A stretch of 64,000 nt of DNA from an uncultured Muribaculaceae bacterium (GTDB lineage: Bacteria > Bacteroidota > Bacteroidia > Bacteroidales > Muribaculaceae): NCBI GenBank assembly GCA_910577315.1, contig CAJTME010000002.1, forward strand, positions 1-64,000. Reading direction: 5' to 3'. The translations under genes were made by a program, and so were the position numbers. The notes under the pieces are model-generated. The model did no database searches. It had not been told where the DNA came from and saw only the letters and a list, made by a program, of their open reading frames with translations. Within the stretch, counting starts at the first letter, position 1. The number at the start of each line of letters is the position of its first letter. Positions 41,463-51,178 of the stretch are shown here, in pieces.

Positions 41463-43469
41463 TCAAAATTCAACATTGTCGAGCGTTCGGTCGTCGACGA
41501 GGTTGGGCATCGTGACTTTCAGGCCGGGAGTGCGGTCCATCTCGCGGCGGATTGCGTCCATGGCGCCTTTGTTGCGTGCCCACGAGCGGCGGGCGATGCC
41601 GTTGTTGACGTCCCATAGGAGCATTTCGCGGATGCGGCGGTCACATTCTTCCGATCCGTCAATAACCATTCCGAAGCCACCGTTGATGACCTCGCCCCAG
41701 CCGACTCCACCGCCGTTGTGGATTGATACCCAAGTGGCGCCACGGAACGAGTCGCCGATTACGTTATGCACGGCCATGTCGGCTGTGAACTGCGAACCGT
41801 CGGTGATGTTGGATGTCTCGCGGTAGGGCGAGTCGGTGCCGCTTACGTCGTGGTGGTCGCGGCCGAGCACGATTGGAGCCGATATGCGTCCTTCGCGTAT
41901 GGCCTTGTTGAAGGCGAGGGCTATTTTGGCACGGCCTTCAGAGTCGGCATACAGGATGCGGGCCTGCGAGCCTACGACCAGATGGTTCTTGGCGGCTTCA
42001 CGAATCCAGTGCAGGTTGTCGGCCAGCTGTCCCTTGATGTCGTCGGGCGCGGTCTTGAGCATTTCGTCGAGCACGTCGGCGGCGATGCGGTCGCTTTCGG
42101 CAAGGTCTTCTTCCTTGCATGAAGTGCACACCCAGCGGAAGGGACCGAAGCCGTAGTCGAAGAACTGCGGGCCCATGATGGCCTGCACATAGCTGGGATA
42201 ACGGAACTGGCCGTCAGGGCCCATTATGTCGGCGCCGGCGCGGGATGATTCCAGCAGGAAGGCGTTGCCGTAGTCAAAGAAATACATGCCGTTGGCAGTC
42301 AACTTGTTGATGGCGTCTACCTGACGGCGTAGCGACGCACGCACGGCATCCTTGAAGCGTTCGGGTTCGTCGGCCATCATCTTCAGGGATTCCTCATAGG
42401 AATATCCGGCGGGGTAATATCCTCCTGCCCAGGGATTGTGGAGCGATGTCTGGTCAGAGCCCAGGTCAACTTTCACGCCGCGTTCGGCGAGGCGTTCCCA
42501 GAGGTCGACAACATTGCCCTGATAGGCAAGCGAGACCGCCTCTTTGGCTTCCATTGCGCGGAGGGCGCGGTCGATGAGTTCGTCGAGATCAGTGTGAACC
42601 TCGTCAACCCATCCCTGCGCGTGGCGTTTTTCGACTGCCGCAGGGTTGATTTCAGCGGTGATGCTGACAACGCCCGAGATTTTTGCTGCCTTAGGCTGAG
42701 CGCCCGACATGCCGCCGAGACCGGCCGAAACAAATAGCATGCCGGCGATGTCGCCGCCGGGACGCATGGCGCGGGCGGCGTTGAGCACCGTGATGGTGGT
42801 GCCGTGGACGATGCCCTGCGGACCGATATACATGTATGAGCCGGCAGTCATCTGACCATATTGTGAGACGCCCAGGGCATTGAAACGCTCCCAGTCGTCG
42901 GGCTTGGAATAGTTGGGAATGACCATGCCGTTGGTCACAACCACGCGGGGCGCGCCGGGGTGGGACGGGAAGAGGCCGAGCGGATGACCCGAATACATGA
43001 CGAGGGTCTGTTCGTCGGTCATTTCGCTCAGATATTGCATGGCGAGGCGATATTGCGCCCAGTTTTGGAACACGGCGCCATTTCCGCCGTAAGTGATCAG
43101 TTCATGGGGATGCTGGGCCACAGCCGGGTCGAGATTGTTCTGAATCATCATCATTATCGCGGCAGCCTGGCGGCTTTTTGCCGGATACTCGTCGATGTGG
43201 CGCGCGTGCATCTCATAATGCGGGCGCAGGCGGTACATGTAGATGCGGCCATAGTCGGCCAGTTCCTTGGCAAATTCAGGGGCCAGTTCGGCGTGAAGTT
43301 CGGCAGGAAAATAACGCAGGGCGTTGCGCAGGGCGAGTTTTTTCTCCTCGGGCGATAGGATGTCCTTGCGGCGGGGCGCGTGGTTCACAGTGCGATCATA
43401 TTCGCGTGGGGCAGACAGCGGGGTGGGGATGCCGCCCTGTATGTCTTTTCGGAATTCCTCGAGTGTCAT
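41463..43469 (-). CDS. hutU: Urocanate hydratase
   Basis: Second step of histidine breakdown: NAD-dependent conversion of urocanate to imidazolonepropionate. At 668 aa it is of the longer form; the usual bacterial enzyme is about 555 aa, so there are insertions. Features include LVMYSGHPLGLFPSHP near 155, a glycine-rich NAD region (MLFVSAGLGGMSGAQPKAAK near 255), the active-site Cys region VCTSCKEEDLAESDR near 455, and HNGGGVGWGEVINGGFG near 590. It starts 28 bases after the ftcD stop. Confidence 0.96.
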   Translation of the reverse strand: MTLEEFRKDIQGGIPTPLSAPREYDRTVNHAPRRKDILSPEEKKLALRNALRYFPAELHAELAPEFAKELADYGRIYMYRLRPHYEMHARHIDEYPAKSRQAAAIMMMIQNNLDPAVAQHPHELITYGGNGAVFQNWAQYRLAMQYLSEMTDEQTLVMYSGHPLGLFPSHPGAPRVVVTNGMVIPNYSKPDDWERFNALGVSQYGQMTAGSYMYIGPQGIVHGTTITVLNAARAMRPGGDIAGMLFVSAGLGGMSGAQPKAAKISGVVSITAEINPAAVEKRHAQGWVDEVHTDLDELIDRALRAMEAKEAVSLAYQGNVVDLWERLAERGVKVDLGSDQTSLHNPWAGGYYPAGYSYEESLKMMADEPERFKDAVRASLRRQVDAINKLTANGMYFFDYGNAFLLESSRAGADIMGPDGQFRYPSYVQAIMGPQFFDYGFGPFRWVCTSCKEEDLAESDRIAADVLDEMLKTAPDDIKGQLADNLHWIREAAKNHLVVGSQARILYADSEGRAKIALAFNKAIREGRISAPIVLGRDHHDVSGTDSPYRETSNITDGSQFTADMAVHNVIGDSFRGATWVSIHNGGGVGWGEVINGGFGMVIDGSEECDRRIREMLLWDVNNGIARRSWARNKGAMDAIRREMDRTPGLKVTMPNLVDDRTLDNVEF

Positions 43470-43497
43470 TGCTTGATTCCTAATTTCAAATTCCTAA

Positions 43498-45213
43498 TTA
43501 ATTATTTCCGTCTCCGATTTTTTGGTCGACGATGGCGAGAATCTCGCTGCGGCGGCGTGTGGCCTCGGCGGCTATGGCGTGGGCTTCGCCGGTGAGCGCA
43601 TCGGCTTTTGCGCGGTCTTTGAGGCCGGCGGCGTTGATGCGGACGTTGAGAGCGGCACCTGCCACGGCGGCTTCGGCAGCAAGTGCGCCGACGCCGGCGT
43701 CGCTCACCGAGTTGGGGTTGCCTTCGCCAGCCATGGCTTCGAGCAGGTCGAAGGTGGCGTATGCGGCCTTCATGGTGCGCAGGGGCACTTCTGTGGCATA
43801 CAGCGTGGCTTCTTCCATTGCGCGGGCCCGTTCGGCTTTCTCGGCTTCTGTTGCCTTCGGCATGGCGAATACGGCCATTATGCGGTTGAAGGCTTCTGTG
43901 TCTTCATCGACAAGGGCAGTAAGGGTGTCGACAAGCCGGCGTCCCTGTTCGGCATAGTCGGAAAATTCTTTCCACCGTTCGTCCCAACCGGCCTTGTGTG
44001 CCGAAAGATTTGCCACCATAGTGCCGAGGGCGGCGGCGAGGGCACCCATGTAGGCCGAGATGGAGCCTCCGCCGGGGGCGGGCGATTCCGACGCTGTTTC
44101 GTTGGCAAATTCGCGGCATGTCATGTCAACGAGCTTGCGGGATCCTTTCTCTCCGGCTTCGAGCATGTATTCAACTACTTTTTCTTCGGGTACGAATGGC
44201 TTGAGCTCGTCAAGGCCCATTGACTTGACGGCCATGCGTATGATTTCAGCTTCGGGAAGACCCGATGAGCGCTGCTGTTTGTGCAGGAAATATTTTCCGG
44301 CCTCCACCAACGCGCGTTTCGGAACAAGGCCGACAATCTCTGTGCCGGTGACGCGGATTCCGCGGGCGGCAGCCGCGCGGGTCACCTCGTCAAAAGCTAC
44401 ATGCAGGGGTGTCTGGGCGATGTCGGTGATATTCATCGAAACCTGAGCGATTCCATATTCGTCGATGAACCATCCGATTGCCTTGGTGCCTTTCAGCGTT
44501 CCGGGCTGCATGATGGTCTTGCCGTTCTCGTCCTTGAGCGGTTTGCCGGTCACTTTACCTCCCTCGCGCATCGGACGGCCTTTCTCGCGCACGTCAAAAG
44601 CGATGGCGTTTGCGCGGCGGGTCGATGTGGAGTTCAGGTTGAAGTTGACGGCGATGAGGAAATCGCGGGCGCCGATTGTGGTTGCGCCGGTGCGGGCTGC
44701 AGCCTCGTCAAACGGGCGGTCGCCGAAGTCAGGCCCCTTGCCTTCGTGATTCATCTTTTCGGGAAGCGCCTCATATTCGCCGGCGCGGCACACCGCCAGG
44801 TTCTTGCGTTCGGGAACGAAGGCAGCCGCTTCATAGCAATAGGTGGGGACACCCAGTTCGTCGGCCACACGCTTGGCCAACTTGCGGGCGAGTTCGGCAC
44901 ATTCCTCCAGGGTGATACCGCTGATTGGGATGAGCGGGCACACATCGGTTGCGCCCATGCGGGGGTGAGCACCGTGGTGATTGCGCATGTCGATGAGCTC
45001 GGCGGCGCGCCGTATGCCCTGGAATGCAGCCTCGACCACGGCCTCCGGCTCGCCGACGAAAGTCACGACCGTACGGTTGGTGGCCTCACCCGGGTCGACA
45101 TCAAGAAGTTTGACGTTGCCTGAATCGGTAATTGCTTTTGTGATTGCGTCGATTACGGCGCGGTCGCGGCCCTCGCTGAAATTGGGGACACACTCGATAA
45201 GGCGTTTTTCCAT
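43498..45213 (-). CDS. ftcD: Bifunctional glutamate formimidoyltransferase / formimidoyl-THF cyclodeaminase
   Basis: Transfers the formimino group from formiminoglutamate to tetrahydrofolate, giving glutamate, then deaminates the product to methenyl-THF, so histidine carbon enters the folate pool. The N-terminal transferase (about 1-330) has IECVPNFSEGRD (residues 6-17) and HHGAHPRMGATDVCPLIP near 83-100. The C-terminal cyclodeaminase (about 365-565) has TASESPAPGGGSISAYMGALAAAL. The 571-aa fused form resembles the mammalian enzyme; bacteria may instead carry separate proteins. First gene of the hut operon; no hutG or regulator is adjacent. Confidence 0.95.
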   Translation of the reverse strand: MEKRLIECVPNFSEGRDRAVIDAITKAITDSGNVKLLDVDPGEATNRTVVTFVGEPEAVVEAAFQGIRRAAELIDMRNHHGAHPRMGATDVCPLIPISGITLEECAELARKLAKRVADELGVPTYCYEAAAFVPERKNLAVCRAGEYEALPEKMNHEGKGPDFGDRPFDEAAARTGATTIGARDFLIAVNFNLNSTSTRRANAIAFDVREKGRPMREGGKVTGKPLKDENGKTIMQPGTLKGTKAIGWFIDEYGIAQVSMNITDIAQTPLHVAFDEVTRAAAARGIRVTGTEIVGLVPKRALVEAGKYFLHKQQRSSGLPEAEIIRMAVKSMGLDELKPFVPEEKVVEYMLEAGEKGSRKLVDMTCREFANETASESPAPGGGSISAYMGALAAALGTMVANLSAHKAGWDERWKEFSDYAEQGRRLVDTLTALVDEDTEAFNRIMAVFAMPKATEAEKAERARAMEEATLYATEVPLRTMKAAYATFDLLEAMAGEGNPNSVSDAGVGALAAEAAVAGAALNVRINAAGLKDRAKADALTGEAHAIAAEATRRRSEILAIVDQKIGDGNN

Positions 45214-45253
45214 GTTGAAAAGGTGATAGAGGGTGTTAGGGTTAGGTAATGCG

Positions 45254-45284
45254 CAAAGATACGCACTTTCCGCGAAATATCAAA
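45254..45284 (-). promoter_or_regulatory. Promoter of the hut operon
   Basis: Minus-strand TATCTTTG (45261-45254), 19-base spacer, TTTG (45284-45281), about 40 bases before ftcD. No operator palindrome was recognised. Confidence 0.7.
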
Positions 45285-45339
45285 TTTTGCAGCGTCCATT
45301 AACCATATAAAAAATGGCATTGAACCGAAAAGGCGGATA

Positions 45340-45374
45340 TTTGTTGTATGTATAGTCACATTTGAGTAAATTTG
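45340..45374 (+). promoter_or_regulatory. Promoter of the RND efflux operon
   Basis: TAAATTTG at 45367-45374, with TTG at 45344-45346 (20-base spacer) overlapping TTTG at 45340-45343. It lies back to back with the hut promoter; the 55 bases between have no evident regulator site. Confidence 0.65.
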
Positions 45375-45423
45375 CGGCTTCATATATAACCGCATTAATA
45401 CAGAACTTTCAATTCATCACGAT

Positions 45424-46623
45424 ATGCAGACTTCCTCAGCAAAGAAACCGATGCGGTTTCTCAAAAATCCGAAGATACTGATAACCGCGGCTGTAATAAT
45501 AGCCGCCATAGTTGTTGCCCTGTGCCTGTTGCTGCGCAAGAAGCCCCAGGCGGCTGCCGTCCCTGTGGTGGCGGTTGACACGGTCAAGGTCGACAATGTC
45601 AGCGTGTACGGCGAATATGTGGGCCGTATCCGCGCCCAACAGTTCGTCGAGGTTCACGCCCGTGTGGAGGGCTTCCTTGAGAAAATGCTTTTCGACGAGG
45701 GCACCTTTGTGAAAAAAGGCGAGACGCTTTTTATAATTGACCCGACGCTTTACCGCGCGAACGCCGAGAAAGCCCGCGCTAAACTCAACAAGGCTAAGGC
45801 CGCCGAGCAGAAAGCCAAGCGCGACCTTGACCGCATCCGCCCCCTTTATGAACAGAACGCCGCCTCACGCCTTGACCTTGACAATGCTGAGGCCGCTTAC
45901 GAAGGCGCCAAGGCAGATGTTATGGAGAGCCAGGCCGAGCTCGCCCAGGCCGAGCTTACGCTGAGCTACACCACCGTCAAATCACCGATTTCAGGCTATA
46001 TATCTGAACGTCGCGCCGACATAGGCTCGCTGGTCGGCACCGGCAGCAGCTCGCTCCTGGCGACGGTGGTCAACAGCGACACCGTGAGAATTGACTTCTC
46101 GATGACGGCGCTCGACTACCTGCGCTCGAAATCGCGTAACGTGAACCTCGGCCAGCGTGACAGCTCGCGCGGATGGCAACCGTCTGTGTCGATTACCCTC
46201 GCCGATGGCTCCGCCTATCCGCTCGAAGGCCTCGTGGACTTCGCCGACCCGAAGGTTGACCCAAAGACCGGTACATTCTCGGTGCGCGCCGAGATGCCGA
46301 ATCCCGACCATACACTTCTGCCGGGTGAATTCACCAAAGTGAAGTTGCTTATGGACGTCATAGGCAACGCCATTGCCGTTCCAACAAAGGCCATAGACAT
46401 TCAGAAGGGTGGTGCGTACGTGTATGTGGTCAAGCCCGACAGCATGGTCGAGCGCCGCTATGTCGAGACCGGCCCTGAATTGGAAAATACCATCGTAATT
46501 GAACGCGGTCTTGCCAAAGGGGAGGCCATCATTACAGAAGGTTATCATAAAGTACGCCACGGCATGAAGGTCAATCCCGTATCGGCCCGTGACAGTGTCG
46601 CATCCAAAAACGCCGCAGAATGA
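45424..46623 (+). CDS. RND efflux periplasmic adaptor (MexA/AcrA type)
   Basis: A 399-aa membrane-fusion protein that joins the inner-membrane pump to the outer-membrane channel. An N-terminal membrane anchor is at about 18-38 (ITAAVIIAAIVVALCLLL). A lipoyl-type half (VEVHARVEGFLEKMLFDEGTFV near 75) and its partner (VKSPISGYISERRADIGSLVG near 190) flank a coiled-coil hairpin rich in Ala/Lys/Glu (about 115-180). The beta-barrel and membrane-proximal domains follow to residue 390. No lipobox, unlike AcrA. Its end overlaps the pump gene start by 4 bases. Confidence 0.95.
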   Translation: MQTSSAKKPMRFLKNPKILITAAVIIAAIVVALCLLLRKKPQAAAVPVVAVDTVKVDNVSVYGEYVGRIRAQQFVEVHARVEGFLEKMLFDEGTFVKKGETLFIIDPTLYRANAEKARAKLNKAKAAEQKAKRDLDRIRPLYEQNAASRLDLDNAEAAYEGAKADVMESQAELAQAELTLSYTTVKSPISGYISERRADIGSLVGTGSSSLLATVVNSDTVRIDFSMTALDYLRSKSRNVNLGQRDSSRGWQPSVSITLADGSAYPLEGLVDFADPKVDPKTGTFSVRAEMPNPDHTLLPGEFTKVKLLMDVIGNAIAVPTKAIDIQKGGAYVYVVKPDSMVERRYVETGPELENTIVIERGLAKGEAIITEGYHKVRHGMKVNPVSARDSVASKNAAE

Positions 46624-49600
46624 AAAAGAACTTTTTTCTCGACCACCCTGTCTTTTCGATTGTCGTATCCATAATCATCGTGATTGTGGGCGGCATCGGA
46701 CTGGCATTGCTGCCGGTCGATCAATACCCGCAAATTGTTCCGCCTGTGGTGAAAATCGCTGCGAGCTATCCCGGCGCCGACGCAACGACGGTCACCCAGG
46801 CTGTGGCCACTCCAATCGAGCAGGAACTCAACGGCACCCCGGGCATGATTTACATGAGCTCGACCAGCTCGAACTCGGGTGGTTTTGTGGCCCGTGTCAC
46901 ATTCGACATCGACACCGACCCCGAACTTGCCGCAGTCGACATCCAGAACCGAATCAAAAAAGCCGAGAGCCGCCTTCCTGCCGAAGTGGTGCAGAACGGC
47001 ATATCGGTTGAAAAGGAGACGGCTACCCGTCTGATGACCATAACGGTGCAGTCGTCTGACTCGAAATTCGATGAAATCTACCTCAGTAACTATGCCACCC
47101 TGAACGTGGTCGACATCCTGCGCCGTATTCCAGGCGTCGGCAGCGTCAGCAGTGTCGGCAGCCGATACTACGCCATGCAGCTGTGGGTTGATCCGGCCAA
47201 GCTCGCCGACCTCGGCGTGACGGTGAAAGACTTGCAGAACGCGTTGAAAGACCAGAACCGCGAATCAGCCGCCGGCGTGCTTGGGCAGGCTCCTAATGAA
47301 GGTATAGACCGCACTTTGCCAATCGTGGCCCGCGGGCGACTGTCGAGCGTTAAGGAATTTGAGGACATCGTGATAAGGGCACAGCCTGACGGCTCGCTCC
47401 TGCGCATGAAAGACGTCGCGCGCGTTTCACTCGAGGCTTCGTCATACTCAACCGAGAGCGGCATCAACCAGGGCGAGGCGGCGGTGCTCAACATCACCAT
47501 GCTGCCGGGCGCCAACGCCATGGACGTGGCCCAGCGTGTCAAGGAGGCGATGGTTGAAATCAGCGCCAATTTCCCCGAGGGAATCACCTACGACATCCCG
47601 TTCGACATGACCACCTACATTTCCGAGTCGATTCACCATGTGTACCGCACCTTCTTCGAGGCGCTCCTGCTGGTGATTCTCGTAGTGTTCCTGTCGTTGC
47701 AGAACTGGCGTGCCACCCTCATTCCAATTATCGCCGTGCCGATTTCGCTCATAGGCACGTTCGGCGTGATGCTCATTTTCGGTTTCTCGCTCAACATGCT
47801 CACGCTTCTCGGCCTTATCCTTGCCATCGGCATCGTGGTCGACGATGCGATTGTCGTGGTTGAGAACGTCGACCGCATAATGAACAAGGAGCGGATTCCC
47901 GCCCCGGAAGCCACCCGCAAGGCTATGGCCAATCTTGGTTCGGCTTTGATTGCCATGTCGCTGGTGCTGTGCGCGGTGTTCGTTCCAGTGAGCTTCCTGC
48001 CTGGCATAACGGGCCAGCTCTACCGCCAGTTCACCATAACCATCGCCGTATCGGTGATAATATCGACCATCGTGGCGCTCACCCTGTCGCCTGTCATGTG
48101 CGCGAAGCTCCTGCGGCCGGAGGGCTTGAAGAAAAAGGCCAAATTTTTCCGTTACATAGACCTTTGGCTCTCAAAGGGAAACAAATACTATGGCGGACGC
48201 ATCCGCAAGGCCCTCGACAAACCACGGCGCATGTATGTGCTGTTCGGGCTCGCGCTTGTGTTCATCTGGATGATGAACCGTCTGCTCCCCACCAGCTTCA
48301 TGTCGCCCGAGGACCAGGGATATTTCACGGTTGAGCTCGAGTTGCCCGAGGGCGCCACGATTGAGCGCACGCGCGAGGTAACCGACCGTGCTATGGCCTT
48401 CCTCATGGCCGATCCGGATGTGGAACATGTGCTTAATGTCACTGGCTCATCGCCCCGCGTGGGAACCAACCAGGCTCACACCACCCTTACGGTAATCATG
48501 AAGCCGTGGGAGGAGCGCGAGGAACATGACATCAACAAGGTGCGCCGCCGAATCATTGATGAGTTCTCGACTTATGCCGAGAGCGACGTCCATGTGTTCT
48601 CGCCCCCGATTATTCCGGGCCTCGGCTCGTCGGGAGGTTTCGAGATGGTGCTCGAAGCACGTGGCGAAACCACCTATGCCGCACTTCAGGCGGCCACAGA
48701 CTCGCTCATGACGCTCGCTTCGCGGATGCCCGAGTTCGCCGACCTCTCTGCCTCGTTGCAGAGCGACATTCCGCAGCTGTACTTTGACGTGGACCGCGAC
48801 AAGGCGCAGATGCAGGGTATTCCGCTCAGCGACATATTCTCGACCATGAAGGCTTTCACCGGCTCGATTTATGTCAACGACTTCAATATGTTCAACCGCA
48901 TCTACCGCGTCTATATCCAGGCCGAGGCGCCTTACCGCGAGAACCGCAACAACCTCAACCTGTTCTTCGTGCGCGGCGCCGGTGACGCGATGATCCCAGT
49001 GACGTCGCTGGGCGTGACAAAGTACACCACCGGCCCCGGCACCATCCAGCGTTTCAACATGTTCAACTCCGCCACAATATCGGGCGAGGCTGCATCGGGC
49101 TACAGTACCGGTCAGGCCATGGACGCATTGCAGGAGCTTGTCGACAAATACATGCCCGATGGCGTCGGCGTGGAATGGAGCGGCCTTTCGTACCAACAGA
49201 AACATGAGAGCGGAAACACAGGCCTTGTGCTCGGCCTTGCCTTCGTGTTCGTGTTCCTCGTGCTCGCGGCCCTCTACGAGAGCTGGACCGTGCCCATCGC
49301 TGTCATCCTGTCCCTGCCGATTGCAGGAGTGGGCGCATACCTGGGTATCTGGATTTGCGGACTTGAAAACAACATATATTTCCAGATTGGTCTGGTGATG
49401 CTTGTCGGACTTGTGGCCAAAAACGCCATCCTGATTGTCGAGTTTGCCAAGGAGGGCGTTGAAAGCGGCGAGGATGCCGTCACAGCCGCCCTCCATGCCG
49501 CTAGGCTGCGATTCCGCCCGATTGTAATGACTTCGCTCGCGTTCATGCTGGGCCTGCTCCCGCTGCTGTTCGCAACCGGCCCCGGCTCGGCGGCCCGCCG

Positions 49601-49727
49601 CGACATCGGCACGGGTGTGTTCTTCGGAATGTTGGTGGCTATCACCGTCGGCATTGTCTTTGTACCGTTCTTCTTCGTAATGGTCGACAGGGCCAAGCAT
49701 AAATTCTCTAAAAAGAAACAGTCATGA
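46620..49727 (+). CDS. RND multidrug efflux permease (AcrB/MexB, HAE1 family)
   Basis: A 1035-aa proton-driven inner-membrane pump for hydrophobic/amphiphilic compounds. It has the N-terminal helix FFLDHPVFSIVVSIIIVIVGG, periplasmic porter domains, and transmembrane helices 2-6 with the proton-relay motif GIVVDDAIVVVENVDR near 403-418 (Asp-Asp pair) and a conserved Lys later (VGLVAKNAILIVEFAKE near 935). Sequences such as GSSGGFEMVLEARG near 660 match HAE1 rather than heavy-metal pumps. Middle gene of the operon; both ends overlap neighbours by 4 bases. Confidence 0.96.
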   Translation: MKKNFFLDHPVFSIVVSIIIVIVGGIGLALLPVDQYPQIVPPVVKIAASYPGADATTVTQAVATPIEQELNGTPGMIYMSSTSSNSGGFVARVTFDIDTDPELAAVDIQNRIKKAESRLPAEVVQNGISVEKETATRLMTITVQSSDSKFDEIYLSNYATLNVVDILRRIPGVGSVSSVGSRYYAMQLWVDPAKLADLGVTVKDLQNALKDQNRESAAGVLGQAPNEGIDRTLPIVARGRLSSVKEFEDIVIRAQPDGSLLRMKDVARVSLEASSYSTESGINQGEAAVLNITMLPGANAMDVAQRVKEAMVEISANFPEGITYDIPFDMTTYISESIHHVYRTFFEALLLVILVVFLSLQNWRATLIPIIAVPISLIGTFGVMLIFGFSLNMLTLLGLILAIGIVVDDAIVVVENVDRIMNKERIPAPEATRKAMANLGSALIAMSLVLCAVFVPVSFLPGITGQLYRQFTITIAVSVIISTIVALTLSPVMCAKLLRPEGLKKKAKFFRYIDLWLSKGNKYYGGRIRKALDKPRRMYVLFGLALVFIWMMNRLLPTSFMSPEDQGYFTVELELPEGATIERTREVTDRAMAFLMADPDVEHVLNVTGSSPRVGTNQAHTTLTVIMKPWEEREEHDINKVRRRIIDEFSTYAESDVHVFSPPIIPGLGSSGGFEMVLEARGETTYAALQAATDSLMTLASRMPEFADLSASLQSDIPQLYFDVDRDKAQMQGIPLSDIFSTMKAFTGSIYVNDFNMFNRIYRVYIQAEAPYRENRNNLNLFFVRGAGDAMIPVTSLGVTKYTTGPGTIQRFNMFNSATISGEAASGYSTGQAMDALQELVDKYMPDGVGVEWSGLSYQQKHESGNTGLVLGLAFVFVFLVLAALYESWTVPIAVILSLPIAGVGAYLGIWICGLENNIYFQIGLVMLVGLVAKNAILIVEFAKEGVESGEDAVTAALHAARLRFRPIVMTSLAFMLGLLPLLFATGPGSAARRDIGTGVFFGMLVAITVGIVFVPFFFVMVDRAKHKFSKKKQS

Positions 49728-51115
49728 AATATTTAATTGGATTTGTCGGCCTGGTCATGGCGGCGGTCACAGTGTCATGTTCGGGCACGAAGAACCTGCG
49801 TCAGCCCGACCTTGACCTGCCCGCAGAGGTTGTATCGGGCTATGCCGACTCGCTCAGCATCGCCGACCGCGAGTGGTGGAATTTCTACACTGACTCAACA
49901 CTCTGCTATATCATACGCGAGACGCTCGCCAACAACCGCGACCTGCTCATATCCGCCGCGCGCGTCGAGGAATTGCGTCAGCTTTACGGGGTTGACAAGC
50001 TAAACTATCTTCCCACCGTAAACGGTGTGGTTGGCGCCACCCGCGAGACCAACCACTACTATGAAAAGAAATTTGTGCCCGACACTGAGGTGAGCTTTAA
50101 GGCGACCCTCAATTGGGAAATAGATCTGTGGGGTGGTCTTAGCGCGGCAAAAAAACGTAGCGGTGCACAGTTTTTAGCTTCGGTCGAGGACAAGCGCGCC
50201 ATGGAAATGACCCTGACCGCAGAGGCGGCGACGGCCTATTTCAACCTTGTGGCTCTGGAAAGCGAGCTGGCTATTGTCAAGCGTACCCTCGTTACCCGCG
50301 AGGAGGCTCTCGAGAAGGCCAGGCTGCGTTTCGAGGGTGGCATGACGTCGGAAATCGTCTATCAGCAGGCGCGTGTGGAATATGCCACGACGGCTGCCCT
50401 GGTGCCAAACCTCGAACGCCGTATTGAGCTTGCCCAGAATGCCATAACCCTGCTCATGGGCCGTTTCCCGGGCGAACGCATCAAGGTTGCCCTGGGTTCT
50501 TTCGACGAGAATCTTCCAACCAGCTTGCCCGTAGGCTTACCTTCGCAACTGCTTGAACGTCGCCCCGACCTGCGTGCCAGCGAGCAGCGCCTCAAGGCCG
50601 CCATGGGGGCGTGCGGAGTGGCTTACAGCAACCAGTTTCCCCGCTTGCGCATCGCCATCACCGGCGGCTGGGAGAACGACCAGGTGGCTCACCTTTTTGA
50701 ATCGCCGTTCTCTTATCTTCTCGGCAACATAGCCGGAACAATATTTGATTTCGGCCGTAACAAGCGCAAGTACAAGGCATCGATTGCGGCCTACGAACAG
50801 GCGCGCCTCGCCTACGAACGCGATGTGCTCGCCGCCTTCACTGAGGTCAACAACGCCGCCACAACCTACCGCGCCATGCAGCAGACGGTAGTCAAACGCA
50901 AGGAGCTGCGCGATGCGGCCCTCAAATATGTTGACCTTGCCAACAAGCAGTATTTCGGCGGAACCATAAACTATATTGACGTGCTCGACGCCCACCGCCG
51001 CTATTTCGAGTCGCAGATAAGTTTCTCGAACGCAGTGCGCGACGAATACCTCGCCCTCGCCGCCCTCTACAAAGCCCTGGGTGGTGGATGGAGCCCGGGC
51101 TCTCAGGCCAAATGA
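49724..51115 (+). CDS. Outer-membrane efflux lipoprotein (TolC/OprM, NodT family)
   Basis: A 463-aa outer-membrane channel of the tripartite pump. The lipobox VTVSC places the lipidated Cys near residue 19. The two OEP repeats are present: residues 60-240 with LNWEIDLWGGLSAAKKRSG near 122 and residues 270-450 with LLERRPDLRASEQRLKAAM near 282 and GTIFDFGRNKRKYK near 338. YIDVLDAHRRYFESQ near 420 is a common late helix. It follows AcrB by a 4-base overlap and ends with a strong terminator. Confidence 0.95.
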   Translation: MKYLIGFVGLVMAAVTVSCSGTKNLRQPDLDLPAEVVSGYADSLSIADREWWNFYTDSTLCYIIRETLANNRDLLISAARVEELRQLYGVDKLNYLPTVNGVVGATRETNHYYEKKFVPDTEVSFKATLNWEIDLWGGLSAAKKRSGAQFLASVEDKRAMEMTLTAEAATAYFNLVALESELAIVKRTLVTREEALEKARLRFEGGMTSEIVYQQARVEYATTAALVPNLERRIELAQNAITLLMGRFPGERIKVALGSFDENLPTSLPVGLPSQLLERRPDLRASEQRLKAAMGACGVAYSNQFPRLRIAITGGWENDQVAHLFESPFSYLLGNIAGTIFDFGRNKRKYKASIAAYEQARLAYERDVLAAFTEVNNAATTYRAMQQTVVKRKELRDAALKYVDLANKQYFGGTINYIDVLDAHRRYFESQISFSNAVRDEYLALAALYKALGGGWSPGSQAK

Positions 51116-51123
51116 ATACAAGT

Positions 51124-51162
51124 AATGCCGCCCGTCAGGTGATGGGCGGCATTATTATTTTT
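51124..51162 (+). terminator. Terminator of the RND operon
   Basis: AATGCCGCCC (51124-51133) pairs with GGGCGGCATT (51144-51153), followed by a T-rich tract. Confidence 0.88.
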
Positions 51163-51178
51163 CATCTGTTGGATCGAG

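Noticed and set aside
48447..49700. 417-codon minus-strand ORF
   Set aside because: Antisense to the RND pump; rich in His/Glu runs of the kind produced by reversed GC-rich coding DNA.
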